From: Oceanisphaera sp. IT1-181
GTDB taxonomy: Bacteria > Pseudomonadota > Gammaproteobacteria > Enterobacterales > Aeromonadaceae
Direction: 5' to 3'
Length of the DNA: 64,000 nucleotides
Assembly: GCF_033807535.1 (NCBI RefSeq)
Contig: NZ_CP136856.1
Span: 2,599,001-2,663,000, forward strand
Position 1 is the stretch's first letter, and every line of letters starts with the position of its first letter. Below the pieces are notes generated by a model. The model worked only from the letters and a program-made list of their open reading frames with translations. It was not told the origin of the DNA and did not search any database. Shown here piece by piece: positions 1 to 7,957 of this stretch. A program made the position numbers and the translations under genes.

Positions 1-1291
1 TATTGTCATCAATTTTAACGCCATCCACAGTTAGGTGCCCTTTCTGAGGATCGATTAACTTTAGAATACAATCTACAAGAGTAGACTTCCCTGAACCTGA
101 TGCACCAACAATACCAATAGCACTATTAACAGCAATGTCCATTGACACTCCACAAAGTGCAAAGTCTTTATCGTCACTATAAGAAAAGAAAATATCTTTC
201 AAACTAATTTTTTCATGTGCAATAATTTTTTCTTTTTTAACAATAAAAAAATCATCAACCGAGTTGCTAACCGCTGCATTTTTTAAATCATTTTCTATTG
301 ATAAAAATGAAGATGAATGTCCTTTAATATGGGATAATCCTGTATAAACCCCTTGAAAGGCAGGAAGTAACTTCAACCCCCCAAATGCCAGAACAGATAT
401 TACAGGAAGAACCTCCTCTAAATTACCATCAGACGTTTTTATCATAATTAAAAGGGCAACTATAACAGACCCAAACGCAATCAACTCAACTAAATATCGC
501 GGAAAGTTAGCCATAAAATTATTATCACTAACGGCTTTAGATAGCTCATCAGAACATCTAGAGAAATCATCGGAGTATTTTTTATTTAACCCTGATATAA
601 TCACATCTTTTATCCCTCCAAAGCCCTCATTCATTAATCTAAACATCTTTGAATAAGCTTGGGAAAGACTAACACTGTTATCCTTTAACTTATCTTTTGC
701 AAATCTAAAAATAACAACATACACAATAAAAAAAAGCAGTAAAAATGATAAGGAAACAATTGGCTTGTACATAAAAAATGACAAACTAAAAATAAAAATA
801 AGAATAAATTTAGAATTAATCTCTAAGAGAGGCTGAATAATCCCATTATTAACTCTTAAGGCTTCCGTGGAAATATTTTTTATATAGTCAGAACTATTCC
901 TATTGCTATGAAACAACCATGTCCCACTCATATAGTATCGGTACAATTTTTCAGATAAAGAAATTCCAACACTAGCAGATAATGAATATATCCTTCTGGC
1001 TACAAAGATAGAAAAAAACGAAGACAAAATTAATATTATTAGAACAATAGTTCCAGAGAAGAAAAGAAAACTATATTTATCCTCAAAGCCTAATGACGTA
1101 TAAATACCATTCAAAAAACTATTCTGGTAGATTGAGTTTACATTCCCAACCAGTGACATCAATGCGCCTACCGATGCTATACTAGCAAGTTCAATAAACG
1201 CTCCAAATATCATAAGTAACTGAAGCTTTATAACGTTTTTTCTATGCTGCCCATCTAATATAGACCAAATCCTTTTGAGCATCGAATTCAT
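1..1291 (-). CDS. ABC transporter, fused membrane and ATPase domains (partial, C-terminus beyond the window)
   Basis: Exporter-type half transporter, probably flipping a lipid-linked oligosaccharide or other glycan intermediate across the inner membrane. It starts at ATG 1291 with a GGA ribosome site about 8 bases upstream (reading MNSMLKRIWSIL). A membrane domain of hydrophobic helices fills about the first 320 residues. The ATPase domain follows, and its Walker A motif (GASGSGKSTL) lies near the left edge; the signature motif and Walker B fall outside the window. The layout resembles PglK/MsbA-like flippases found in glycan loci. The DNA is strongly AT-rich, like the formyltransferase gene but unlike the housekeeping genes further right, which is common in exchanged O-antigen genes. 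It is the last gene of the polysaccharide block seen here. The family call is firm; the substrate is inference. Confidence 0.85.
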   Translation of the reverse strand, partial: MNSMLKRIWSILDGQHRKNVIKLQLLMIFGAFIELASIASVGALMSLVGNVNSIYQNSFLNGIYTSLGFEDKYSFLFFSGTIVLIILILSSFFSIFVARRIYSLSASVGISLSEKLYRYYMSGTWLFHSNRNSSDYIKNISTEALRVNNGIIQPLLEINSKFILIFIFSLSFFMYKPIVSLSFLLLFFIVYVVIFRFAKDKLKDNSVSLSQAYSKMFRLMNEGFGGIKDVIISGLNKKYSDDFSRCSDELSKAVSDNNFMANFPRYLVELIAFGSVIVALLIMIKTSDGNLEEVLPVISVLAFGGLKLLPAFQGVYTGLSHIKGHSSSFLSIENDLKNAAVSNSVDDFFIVKKEKIIAHEKISLKDIFFSYSDDKDFALCGVSMDIAVNSAIGIVGASGSGKSTLVDCILKLIDPQKGHLTVDGVKIDDN

Positions 1292-1414
1292 TGAAAAATC
1301 CTTTAATAAGTTTTCTATTTGTCACTAAAATATATTTCAGCAGAAAAATTTAAAACTTACTTAACTTATTAAGTTCGTTAAGAAGATTAAATTTACGTTA
1401 ATCACAATATATAT

Positions 1415-1590
1415 TTATTTATTACATTTTGATATAACTTCATAAACGTCATCCAACACTAACCTTGGCCCCATAGGTAGACTTAATACTTGATCATGAA
1501 TAGCCTCAGTGATCGGGCAATTCTGATTATTCCAATCACCATAAACCTGCTGTTGATGTAGAGGTAATGGAAGACTTTGAGCATTAACGC
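1415..1590 (-). pseudogene. C-terminal remnant of a second DegT/FdtB-type aminotransferase
   Basis: The minus strand reads about 58 codons, including LPLPLHQQQVYGDW, CPITEAIHDQVLSLPMGP and DDVYEVISKCNK, up to a TAA at 1415. This aligns without gaps with the C-terminal end of the intact aminotransferase at 1840-2943 (HYPLPPHHQQAYRDW, YPITEAIHAQVLSLPMGP). The N-terminal five sixths of the gene is missing and there is no start codon. It is the leftover of a duplicated or replaced sugar aminotransferase, now beside a glycosyltransferase remnant. Confidence 0.8.
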
Positions 1591-1594
1591 CGTT

Positions 1595-1782
1595 TCATAG
1601 CGCTATCGCTGTATTAAAAGCTACGACCACGCCGACCATGATGTTCACCGCAGTAACACTGGCCGATGCATCATCATAATCAATACCTCAAATGGAAAAC
1701 TTGTTTCTTGTATCTGAAATCTATAAAGCGCATCTTCAATGAAACCTTCATGACTAAATGAAAGGCAATGTATATTAATCAT
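1595..1782 (-). pseudogene. N-terminal remnant of a family 2 glycosyltransferase, frameshifted
   Basis: From ATG 1782 the minus strand reads MINIHCLSFSHEGFIEDAL and then IQETSFPFEVLI. After a frameshift near 1675 it continues YDDASASVTAVN before a TGA at 1595. The pattern matches the start of GT2 enzymes: a beta strand, an SHEGFIEDAL-type helix, FPFEVLIHDD and the nucleotide-binding DDAS segment. The rest of the enzyme is absent; the aminotransferase remnant follows immediately. Family assignment rests on motif pattern only. Confidence 0.65.
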
Positions 1783-1839
1783 AATTTCATTGGTATTATT
1801 CCACGCCGTTCATTAGCCGTAATTTTTCATACCATAAAC

Positions 1840-2943
1840 TTAAAATTTATTGATTAAATCCACGATTCTAATTACTTGCTCTTCAGTTATTGTCGGCCCC
1901 ATAGGCAGGCTTAGCACCTGGGCATGAATAGCTTCGGTAATGGGATAGTTTTTCTTGTTCCAATCTCTATAGGCCTGCTGATGATGAGGCGGCAGCGGGT
2001 AGTGGATCAGAGATTGAACACCCTGCTCCATCAGGTGCTGTTGCAGCAACCCTCTCAATGAGGTACGAATGACAAACAGATGGAATACGTGTGATTCTTC
2101 GTTCTCCCAGCTTGGCAAGACAATATCCGAGTGTGTAATACCGTCAAGGTACGCTTTAGCTACCGCTCGTCGATGGGCGATTTCTGTATCCAAATGTCGC
2201 AGCTTCACTCTGAGCATAGCGGCCTGAATTTCATCCAGTCGGCTATTTACACCTTGATACAGGTTTTCATACTTTTTGTGGCTACCATAGTTGCCAAGCG
2301 CGCGAATCGTTTTTGCTAATTCGTCATCATTGGTCGTTACTGCACCGGCATCGCCCAACGCACCGAGGTTTTTGCCTGGGTAAAAACTAAAGCCGCTAGC
2401 ATGGCCCCAGTTACCCGCCTTTATACCATTGATATTGGCACCGTGTGCTTGTGCAGAGTCTTCGAGTACTAATAGATTATGCCGTTCAGCGATATCCATA
2501 ATGGCAGGCATGTCGGCTAATTGACCGTATAAATGCACAGGTAAAATAGCTCGAGTTTTGGGAGTGACTGCCGCTTCGGTATTTTTAGGGCATAGATTGT
2601 ACGTGGCTAGATCGGGCTCGACTAGTACTGGTACTAAACGGTTTTCGGTAATAGCAAGAATACTGGCGATATAGGTGTTGGCCGGCACAATAACCTCGTC
2701 ACCTTCTTTCAACTTGCCCAGCTCTTTCCATGCTCGTAGAGTAAGAGTAAGTGCATCTAACCCATTTGCAACACCAATAGCGTGATTAGTACCACAGTAA
2801 TCGTAAAATTCTTGCTCAAAGGCGCTTACTTCCGAGCCTTGTATGTACCAACCCGAATCAATCACTCGAGTAGCTGCATTGATAAGCTCTGTTCTGTATT
2901 GCTGATTAATCGTCTTCAGATCTAAAAAATTAATAGTTGACAT
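1840..2943 (-). CDS. fdtB: dTDP-3-oxo-6-deoxyhexose aminotransferase (FdtB/QdtB type, DegT/DnrJ/EryC1 family)
   Basis: PLP-dependent sugar aminotransferase predicted to convert a dTDP-3-keto-6-deoxyhexose to dTDP-3-amino-3,6-dideoxyhexose (Fuc3N or Qui3N). The 367 residues match the usual family length. The PLP lysine is K191 in FSFYPGKNLGALGD, and the cofactor-contacting ED pair is at 161-162 (EDSAQAHG). Its start ATG overlaps the stop of the upstream formyltransferase by one base (TAATG), so the two are translationally coupled. The context with fdtA, a sugar formyltransferase and rfbA strongly favours a 3-amino sugar over a 4-amino sugar. Whether the product is galacto (FdtB) or gluco (QdtB) cannot be told from the sequence. 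Confidence 0.85.
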   Translation of the reverse strand: MSTINFLDLKTINQQYRTELINAATRVIDSGWYIQGSEVSAFEQEFYDYCGTNHAIGVANGLDALTLTLRAWKELGKLKEGDEVIVPANTYIASILAITENRLVPVLVEPDLATYNLCPKNTEAAVTPKTRAILPVHLYGQLADMPAIMDIAERHNLLVLEDSAQAHGANINGIKAGNWGHASGFSFYPGKNLGALGDAGAVTTNDDELAKTIRALGNYGSHKKYENLYQGVNSRLDEIQAAMLRVKLRHLDTEIAHRRAVAKAYLDGITHSDIVLPSWENEESHVFHLFVIRTSLRGLLQQHLMEQGVQSLIHYPLPPHHQQAYRDWNKKNYPITEAIHAQVLSLPMGPTITEEQVIRIVDLINKF

Positions 2944-4118
2944 TATAACCCCAGATAATAAGTTTCTTCTGTTGATATATAATCATATACTGTTTTACCT
3001 GACCAATCCCGCAGTCGCGAATCAGCTCCCTTATCAAGCAGAAATGAAATAATGTTATAATCCTTACTTCTTAAAGCATAATCTTTTGCGTACATCAGAA
3101 CGGTGGTTCCTCGATAGTTTCTATCATTAATATTAGCTCCACGTTCCAGCAAAAATTCTATTATATCTTTTCTGCCATGGTATGCAGCAACGATTATTGG
3201 AGACCAGCCTTTTTCATTCTTATCATTAATCCCTAGAAAACGATGAACACTTTCTCTAAAGTCTTTTACACTAATAGTCGGCATTAAATCTAATTCATTA
3301 TTAAAATTATCAAAAAACAATTTAACATTTAAATCTATAGTTGAAATTAAAAAATAATCTTGAAAAACTCCAACTACCTCTCCAGGTTTAACACTTGACT
3401 TAACATTAGTTATAACCACATCAGAAATTGCTTTATCTTGAAAATAAACTAATTGATAAGGTCTAAAACTGAAGGCGTAAACTTGCCTCTTTATATTCCA
3501 AGCTGTCTGATTTAAATCAATTTCAATATCAGAAAAATCTATTGCTTTATTTGAAAAATATGTTGAAAACTCTGCTGATTGAGGAATAAATACAATATCA
3601 ACATTATCAATCAGTCTCGAAAAGTAATCAGTTAGTAACTTTTTAGAGGTGTCAATGTATTTTCTATAACAATCTTGGCTTCTATCATTATCGTTTATCA
3701 AAAATGTCTGTTGTGCAACAATATCACCTGTATCGATTCCTCTATCTATCTTATGAAGTGTTACACCTGACTTACGATCACCGAACAAAATAGGCCAAAC
3801 AGAAGTGAACATTCCTTTGTACTTAGGGAGGATCGAGAAGTGAATATTATATATTCTAGTCGTACTAATCCGAGCAGAATCTACTATTCGATCGAATTCT
3901 AGAGAAATAAACATATCAATATTAGAATCATAAATTTCTTCAAGAGTTCTAACTGAAACATTATTCTCTTTTGCTGCTTTCAAAAGTGACCTTTGCCACT
4001 CATCATGCCCACTATCATTTTTGTTAACAATGACGGAGATATCTTTTTCCTTAAAATATTTTAAAGCTAGCTTCAATCCATGAACAGCAATATCGTTCTT
4101 ACCTGCTATTACAATCAC
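2943..4118 (-). CDS. dTDP-amino-sugar N-formyltransferase with C-terminal ankyrin repeats (QdtF/FdtF type)
   Basis: Predicted to transfer a formyl group from N10-formyl-tetrahydrofolate to the amine of dTDP-3-amino-3,6-dideoxyhexose. The first ~200 residues are a formyltransferase core with catalytic residues N91 and H93 (NIHFSILP) and D129 (GIDTGDI), as in methionyl-tRNA formyltransferase. A middle domain follows. Residues ~300-385 hold ankyrin-type repeats (GWSPIIVAAYHGRKDIIEFL; GTTVLMYA; IISFLLDKGAD). QdtF of Providencia alcalifaciens has the same unusual formyltransferase-ankyrin arrangement, with the ankyrin part forming a second nucleotide-sugar site. The gene overlaps fdtA by four bases and fdtB by one. 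It is more AT-rich than its neighbours, suggesting separate acquisition. Confidence 0.85.
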   Translation of the reverse strand: MIVIAGKNDIAVHGLKLALKYFKEKDISVIVNKNDSGHDEWQRSLLKAAKENNVSVRTLEEIYDSNIDMFISLEFDRIVDSARISTTRIYNIHFSILPKYKGMFTSVWPILFGDRKSGVTLHKIDRGIDTGDIVAQQTFLINDNDRSQDCYRKYIDTSKKLLTDYFSRLIDNVDIVFIPQSAEFSTYFSNKAIDFSDIEIDLNQTAWNIKRQVYAFSFRPYQLVYFQDKAISDVVITNVKSSVKPGEVVGVFQDYFLISTIDLNVKLFFDNFNNELDLMPTISVKDFRESVHRFLGINDKNEKGWSPIIVAAYHGRKDIIEFLLERGANINDRNYRGTTVLMYAKDYALRSKDYNIISFLLDKGADSRLRDWSGKTVYDYISTEETYYLGL

Positions 4119-4513
4119 TTGTTCACCTTTAAGAATTCTTGATAATCCCGAATATAGTCTGCTTCATCATAATGTTCACTGGCCAGAACCAATAATACGC
4201 AGTCTTCACTGAAGTCATGCATTTCATGCCAGACCAGACCTTCAATTAGCAAGCCTCGGGTTGGGGAGTCCAGCCAAACTTCTTTTTTTTCGATACCGTT
4301 GTCCAAAACCATTCGACATTTACCGGTAACACACACCGCAACTTGCTTGAGATTTTTATGGGCATGAAAACCCCGAGCCACTCCAAGCAAAGTACCAAAA
4401 ATGTAATACACCCGCTTAATATCAAACGGGACAGTTTTTTCCGCTTCTAAAGCGACCAGTGAGCCTCGATTATCGCCTAGTGGTGGAAATTCAACATACT
4501 TGATCCGATTCAT
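4115..4513 (-). CDS. fdtA: dTDP-4-oxo-6-deoxyglucose 3,4-ketoisomerase (FdtA/QdtA)
   Basis: Small cupin enzyme that moves the keto group of dTDP-4-keto-6-deoxyglucose from C4 to C3, giving the substrate for the FdtB-type aminotransferase. It has 132 residues, the family norm. The conserved RGFHAHK segment supplies the active-site histidines H50 and H52, and the beta-barrel pattern continues to WHEMHDFS. It overlaps both neighbours by four bases (ATGA), so it is part of a tightly coupled operon. FdtA and QdtA differ in the stereochemistry of the product at C4, which I cannot decide from the sequence. Confidence 0.9.
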   Translation of the reverse strand: MNRIKYVEFPPLGDNRGSLVALEAEKTVPFDIKRVYYIFGTLLGVARGFHAHKNLKQVAVCVTGKCRMVLDNGIEKKEVWLDSPTRGLLIEGLVWHEMHDFSEDCVLLVLASEHYDEADYIRDYQEFLKVNK

Positions 4514-5075
4514 AGATCCTCCTTGACTGTTGAACGGAACGGCAACGCTTCTTTATCTTTTTCGCTGATATTAAACCTAATTGACTCTGGCCATTGGATC
4601 GCCAAGTCTCTGTCATCCCACCTTATCGCCCTTTCACAATCCTTGACGTAATAGTCGATGGTTTTGTACAGAAAGTGGGTGTTATCTTCCAATGCTATAA
4701 AACCATGGGCAAAACCTTCCAGTATCCACAGTATATGCTGGTTACAACTATTGAGCTCTGCGCCCACTCATTTCCCGAAAGTAGGTGAGTTCTTGCGGAT
4801 ATCTACAGCCACATCGAAAGCCGATCCCTGAGTTACTCTTACCAACTTGCCTTGGGCATGGGGGCCAGTTGATAATGCAAACCACGCAGCACACCTTTAT
4901 GCGAGCAGGAATGATTGTCTTGTACAAAGGACCTAGGCATAGGCAATCCCAGATTTTTTAGTTCTGCATGAAAACGCCGCTCATTAAAGCTTTCCATAAA
5001 CTAGCCGCGCTCGTCTTCAAATATCGTTGGCTCTATCAGTACCACACCGGAGACGGCGGTTTGAGTCAGCTTCAT
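4510..5075 (-). pseudogene. rfbC: dTDP-4-dehydrorhamnose 3,5-epimerase, killed by two in-frame stop codons
   Basis: A full-length RmlC reading frame runs from ATG 5075 (MKLTQTAVSGVVLIEP), two bases after the rfbA stop, to TGA at 4510, without frameshifts. It is broken by TAG at 5001-5003 (DERG*FMESF, where the family has an aromatic residue) and TGA at 4768-4770 (SPTFGK*VGAEL, where the family has Trp). The second is a one-base Trp-to-stop change, and the first can be too. Other RmlC landmarks are intact: VQDNHS, GVLRGLHYQ, FDVAVDIRK, GFAHGF, FLYKT and IRWDD. The good preservation implies recent loss. The distal part after the second stop is open from 4767, but it lacks the catalytic N-terminal half. 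Confidence 0.92.
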
Positions 5076-5077
5076 AC

Positions 5078-5956
5078 CTACCTCTCTTGTAACAGCTTGA
5101 TAAGGTACTGGCCGTAACCGGTTTTTTTGAATTTTTCAGCCTGTGCCTGTAACTGGTCACCGTTGATCCAACCGTTATGCCATGCTATTTCTTCTAGGCA
5201 GGCCACCTTCAGGCCCTGACGTTGCTCTATGGTGTGCACGAAGTGACCGGCTTCCAGCAGGGATTCATGGGTGCCGCTGTCTAACCAGGCAAAACCCCGC
5301 CCCAGTATTTCCACCTGCAACTGTTTGTCTTGCAGATAACGCAGGTTGATATCGGTGATCTCCAGCTCACCACGGGACGAAGGAGAAAGAGATTTGGCAA
5401 TCTCTATTACTCGATTGTCATAGAAATAAAGGCCGGTCACCGCGTAATTAGACCTAGGCTTTGCTGGCTTTTCCTCAATGCTAACGGCCTTGCCGCTGGC
5501 ATCAAAGTCCACCACGCCAAAACGACTCGGGTCGGCTACATGGTAGCCAAACACGGTGGCACCCTGCTGTTGTTCGGCTGCGGCTTTGAGCTTGTTGGAA
5601 AAATACTGACCGTAGAAGATATTGTCGCCCAGAATCAAGCAGCAGTTATCGTTGCCGATAAACTCCTCGCCAATGATAAAAGCCTGCGCCAAGCCATCTG
5701 GGCTCGGCTGCTCGGCATATTGCAACGAGATACCAAATTGGCTGCCGTCACCGAGCATTTTTTTAAAATTGGGCAGATCCTCTGGGGTGGAGATAATCAA
5801 AACCTCACGGATACCCGTCAACATCAAAATAGATAGTGGATAGTAGATCATCGGTTTGTCGTAAACCGGCAACAACTGCTTGGATACGCCCATGGTTATG
5901 GGGTGCAAACGAGTACCAGAACCCCCAGCGAGAATAATGCCTTTACGTTGCGTCAT
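5078..5956 (-). CDS. rfbA: glucose-1-phosphate thymidylyltransferase
   Basis: Joins dTTP and glucose-1-phosphate to give dTDP-glucose, the entry point to dTDP-deoxysugars. It has 292 residues, the usual RmlA length, with the nucleotide-binding signature LAGGSGTRLHP near the N-terminus, SKQLLPVYDKPMIYYPLS, and the LGDNIFYG and EEKPAKPRSNYAVTGLY segments. An AAGGGAG ribosome site precedes the ATG. The gene sits between dead rfbD and dead rfbC but is itself intact. This makes sense because fdtA/fdtB also draw on dTDP-4-keto-6-deoxyglucose. The next enzyme, RfbB, is not in this window and must be encoded elsewhere for the pathway to run. Confidence 0.95.
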   Translation of the reverse strand: MTQRKGIILAGGSGTRLHPITMGVSKQLLPVYDKPMIYYPLSILMLTGIREVLIISTPEDLPNFKKMLGDGSQFGISLQYAEQPSPDGLAQAFIIGEEFIGNDNCCLILGDNIFYGQYFSNKLKAAAEQQQGATVFGYHVADPSRFGVVDFDASGKAVSIEEKPAKPRSNYAVTGLYFYDNRVIEIAKSLSPSSRGELEITDINLRYLQDKQLQVEILGRGFAWLDSGTHESLLEAGHFVHTIEQRQGLKVACLEEIAWHNGWINGDQLQAQAEKFKKTGYGQYLIKLLQER

Positions 5957-5965
5957 GTTACTCCC

Positions 5966-6868
5966 TTAACTTTTGATAGTTTCTTGAAGCATTCTGGTCA
6001 TTCCCTGCTGCCATTTTGGCAGTACCAAATTGAAGCAACTGCGGAACTTGTCAGTATCCAGCCGTGAGTTGTGCGGACGTTTGGCCGAAGTGGAATATTC
6101 ACTGGTAGGAACAGTGTTACTGCCAACGGTTGCCCCATCTCCCTTGCCTGCTCAATAACCAGCGTGGCGTATTAGTGCCAACTGGTTTCACCGCCGGCAG
6201 CCAGATGATAAGGAGAACGGTATAATAGGTGTGGAACCGAAACTGTAAATTAAAGATCTTCTTTGCCACGGAAGAACACCCTCTTTGTTTACGAGAGTCA
6301 CGGACGTAGTTCACGTGCGACAAGAGCCTAAAAACCTTTGATAGGAGAACCCCTCCTGTGATTACTTACTTGTGTTTGGCTCTTACCATAAAGTTCACTT
6401 TCAGATCTGATCACTATTTTTCAGTGCCTCTCATAAATAAAGAAGTGTGGATTCCGTGGCAAAAAATCTTGAGTTTCTAAAGGGAAAACTATCGGCTAAC
6501 CGAAAGTTCCACAGGAGTTATGAGCTATTACTTAAGCAGTCCGCCATAGCTACTGTGGATAGCCAAGCTCCAAACTACGGCGAAGCTCTCTTCGCTGGGC
6601 CAGCGTAGCTGGTGAGTTTTAGAGCCAAACCTAAAGCCAAATTCCAAACCGTGCTGAATACTCTTTACCGAAAACAAGGGCACCTACAAGGTCAAAACCA
6701 AGCGCTAAAAACGTGCCGAAGGAGTCTTGAATCTTTAGGGCCTGCAACAAAATAACCCACGTTAGTTCCCCAGCATTACTTAGCCCCGAAAGTGCCGGGT
6801 TATGCAGTGCGCAAGGCATGGGCGCTAACATCGGCCAGTAGATCCGCACCGGTGACCAGAATTTTCAT
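5966..6868 (-). pseudogene. rfbD: dTDP-4-dehydrorhamnose reductase, internally deleted and interrupted
   Basis: The start ATG at 6868 lies two bases after the wbpP stop and reads MKILVTGA, the normal RmlD start. It then jumps directly to DLLADVSAHALR, a segment near residue 220 of RmlD, so about 200 codons are gone; the shared VTGA/PTGA suggests deletion at a short homology. A frameshift follows before ALHNPALSGL. About 560 bases of repeat DNA (6220-6780) then separate this from the C-terminal part: YHLAAGGETSWH, a TAA, YATLVIEQA, a one-base deletion near 6121, and VPTSEYSTSAKRPHNSRLDT through to TAA at 5966. The gene cannot make enzyme. Confidence 0.88.
6220..6780. repeat. Repeat DNA interrupting rfbD
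   Basis: No gene is seen here. Bases about 6262-6464 start with TTTGCCACGGAAGAACAC and end with GATTCCGTGGCAAAAAA, the inverted ends of the hairpin family also found at 19594, 51437 and 63201. Bases about 6605-6720 carry a segment (CCAAACCGTGCTGAATACTC, CTTTACCG, GGGCACCTACAAGGTC) shared with the interior of the CCTGATTAC MITE family at 14104 and 31417, but without those MITE ends. Confidence 0.6.
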
Positions 6869-6870
6869 GT

Positions 6871-7905
6871 TTACTGCTCCCGACTAGTCAAAGATTGCAC
6901 ATACCAGGGCATGGCCTTGCCAATGCCGTCGTAAATTCGGTAGCCAGGCGCATAACCCAGCTTGCTTGCCGCCTTGCTGATGTCAGCCTGGGAATGTCGT
7001 ACGTCTCCGGCACGAAAATCGCGGTAAATCGGCGTTTTTCCATAAGTCACACTACTGTCCACTAGCGCGGTTTTGAGTGCATCGAATAGGGTGTTGAGTG
7101 TGGTTCTGTCGCCTACCGCCACGTTATAAACCTCATTTGTAGCCTCATCAATTGCGGTGGCTGCCAGTATATTCATCTGCACCACGTTCTCGATAAAACA
7201 GAAGTCGCGGCTGGTTTCACCATCGCCATTAATGAAAAGATCTTCACCGTTAATCATGGCTGCAGTCCACTTAGGGATAACGGCTGCATAAGCACCATTG
7301 GGATCTTGCCGTTTGCCAAAGACGTTGAAATAACGCAGACCAATAGTGTTGAAGTCATAGGTTTTGGCGAATACATCGGCATACAGCTCGTTCACGTATT
7401 TGGTGACTGCATAGGGGGAGAGCGGCTTACCAATGTTTTCTTCTACTTTTGGTAGCGACGGATGATCTCCATAGGTAGAACTACTGGCGGCGTAGGTAAA
7501 GCTTGCTACCTCGGCATCACGCGCGGCCACCAGCATGTTCAAAAATCCGGTAATGTTGGCGGCGTTGGTGGTAATCGGGTCGGCTATGCTGCGCGGGACT
7601 GAACCCAGAGCCGCTTGATGCAGCACATAGTCAACACTGTGACATGCGGCTTGGCAGTCTTCTAGACTTCGGATGTCACCTTGAATGAAGTTAAAACGTG
7701 ACCATTGCTCGATGCTAACCAAACTTTGCACTTCATCTAAATTGTGCTGATGGCCGGTAGTAAAATTATCTAAACCCACTACATTTTGGTTTAACTTAAG
7801 TAATGTTTCTAATAAATTAGAGCCGATAAACCCAGCTACTCCAGAGATCAACCATTTTTTAGGTTGTTGTTGTAACTGGTCTAGTAGTTTTTGATAAGCA
7901 CTCAT
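6871..7905 (-). CDS. wbpP: UDP-N-acetylglucosamine C4-epimerase (WbpP/TviC type)
   Basis: Short-chain dehydrogenase-type epimerase interconverting UDP-GlcNAc and UDP-GalNAc (or the uronic acids), NAD-dependent. The chosen start ATG 7905 (MSAYQKLLDQL) has AGGAG four bases upstream; an ATG four codons earlier has no ribosome site. Length is 344 residues. Visible features are the nucleotide-binding SGVAGFIG (21-28), the AASSSTYGDH segment, catalytic Y165 and K169 in SPYAVTKY, and FRAGDVRHS near the C-terminus. The sequence is very close in pattern to Pseudomonas WbpP. It follows the WbpO/TviB dehydrogenase by about 50 bases, so together they predict UDP-GalNAcA. Confidence 0.92.
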   Translation of the reverse strand: MSAYQKLLDQLQQQPKKWLISGVAGFIGSNLLETLLKLNQNVVGLDNFTTGHQHNLDEVQSLVSIEQWSRFNFIQGDIRSLEDCQAACHSVDYVLHQAALGSVPRSIADPITTNAANITGFLNMLVAARDAEVASFTYAASSSTYGDHPSLPKVEENIGKPLSPYAVTKYVNELYADVFAKTYDFNTIGLRYFNVFGKRQDPNGAYAAVIPKWTAAMINGEDLFINGDGETSRDFCFIENVVQMNILAATAIDEATNEVYNVAVGDRTTLNTLFDALKTALVDSSVTYGKTPIYRDFRAGDVRHSQADISKAASKLGYAPGYRIYDGIGKAMPWYVQSLTSREQ

Positions 7906-7957
7906 GATGCTCCTCATGATTAGCTGGTGTCGCTAAGTATTAGTTAATAAATTAACC

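Noticed and set aside
5330..5836. 168-codon plus-strand frame opposite rfbA
   Set aside because: Antisense to a well-conserved enzyme and without recognisable domains.
6631..6849. 72-codon minus-strand frame beginning MRIYWPML
   Set aside because: Its first part is a shifted reading of the rfbD remnant (ALHNPALSGL) and the rest is repeat DNA. Described under the rfbD pseudogene.
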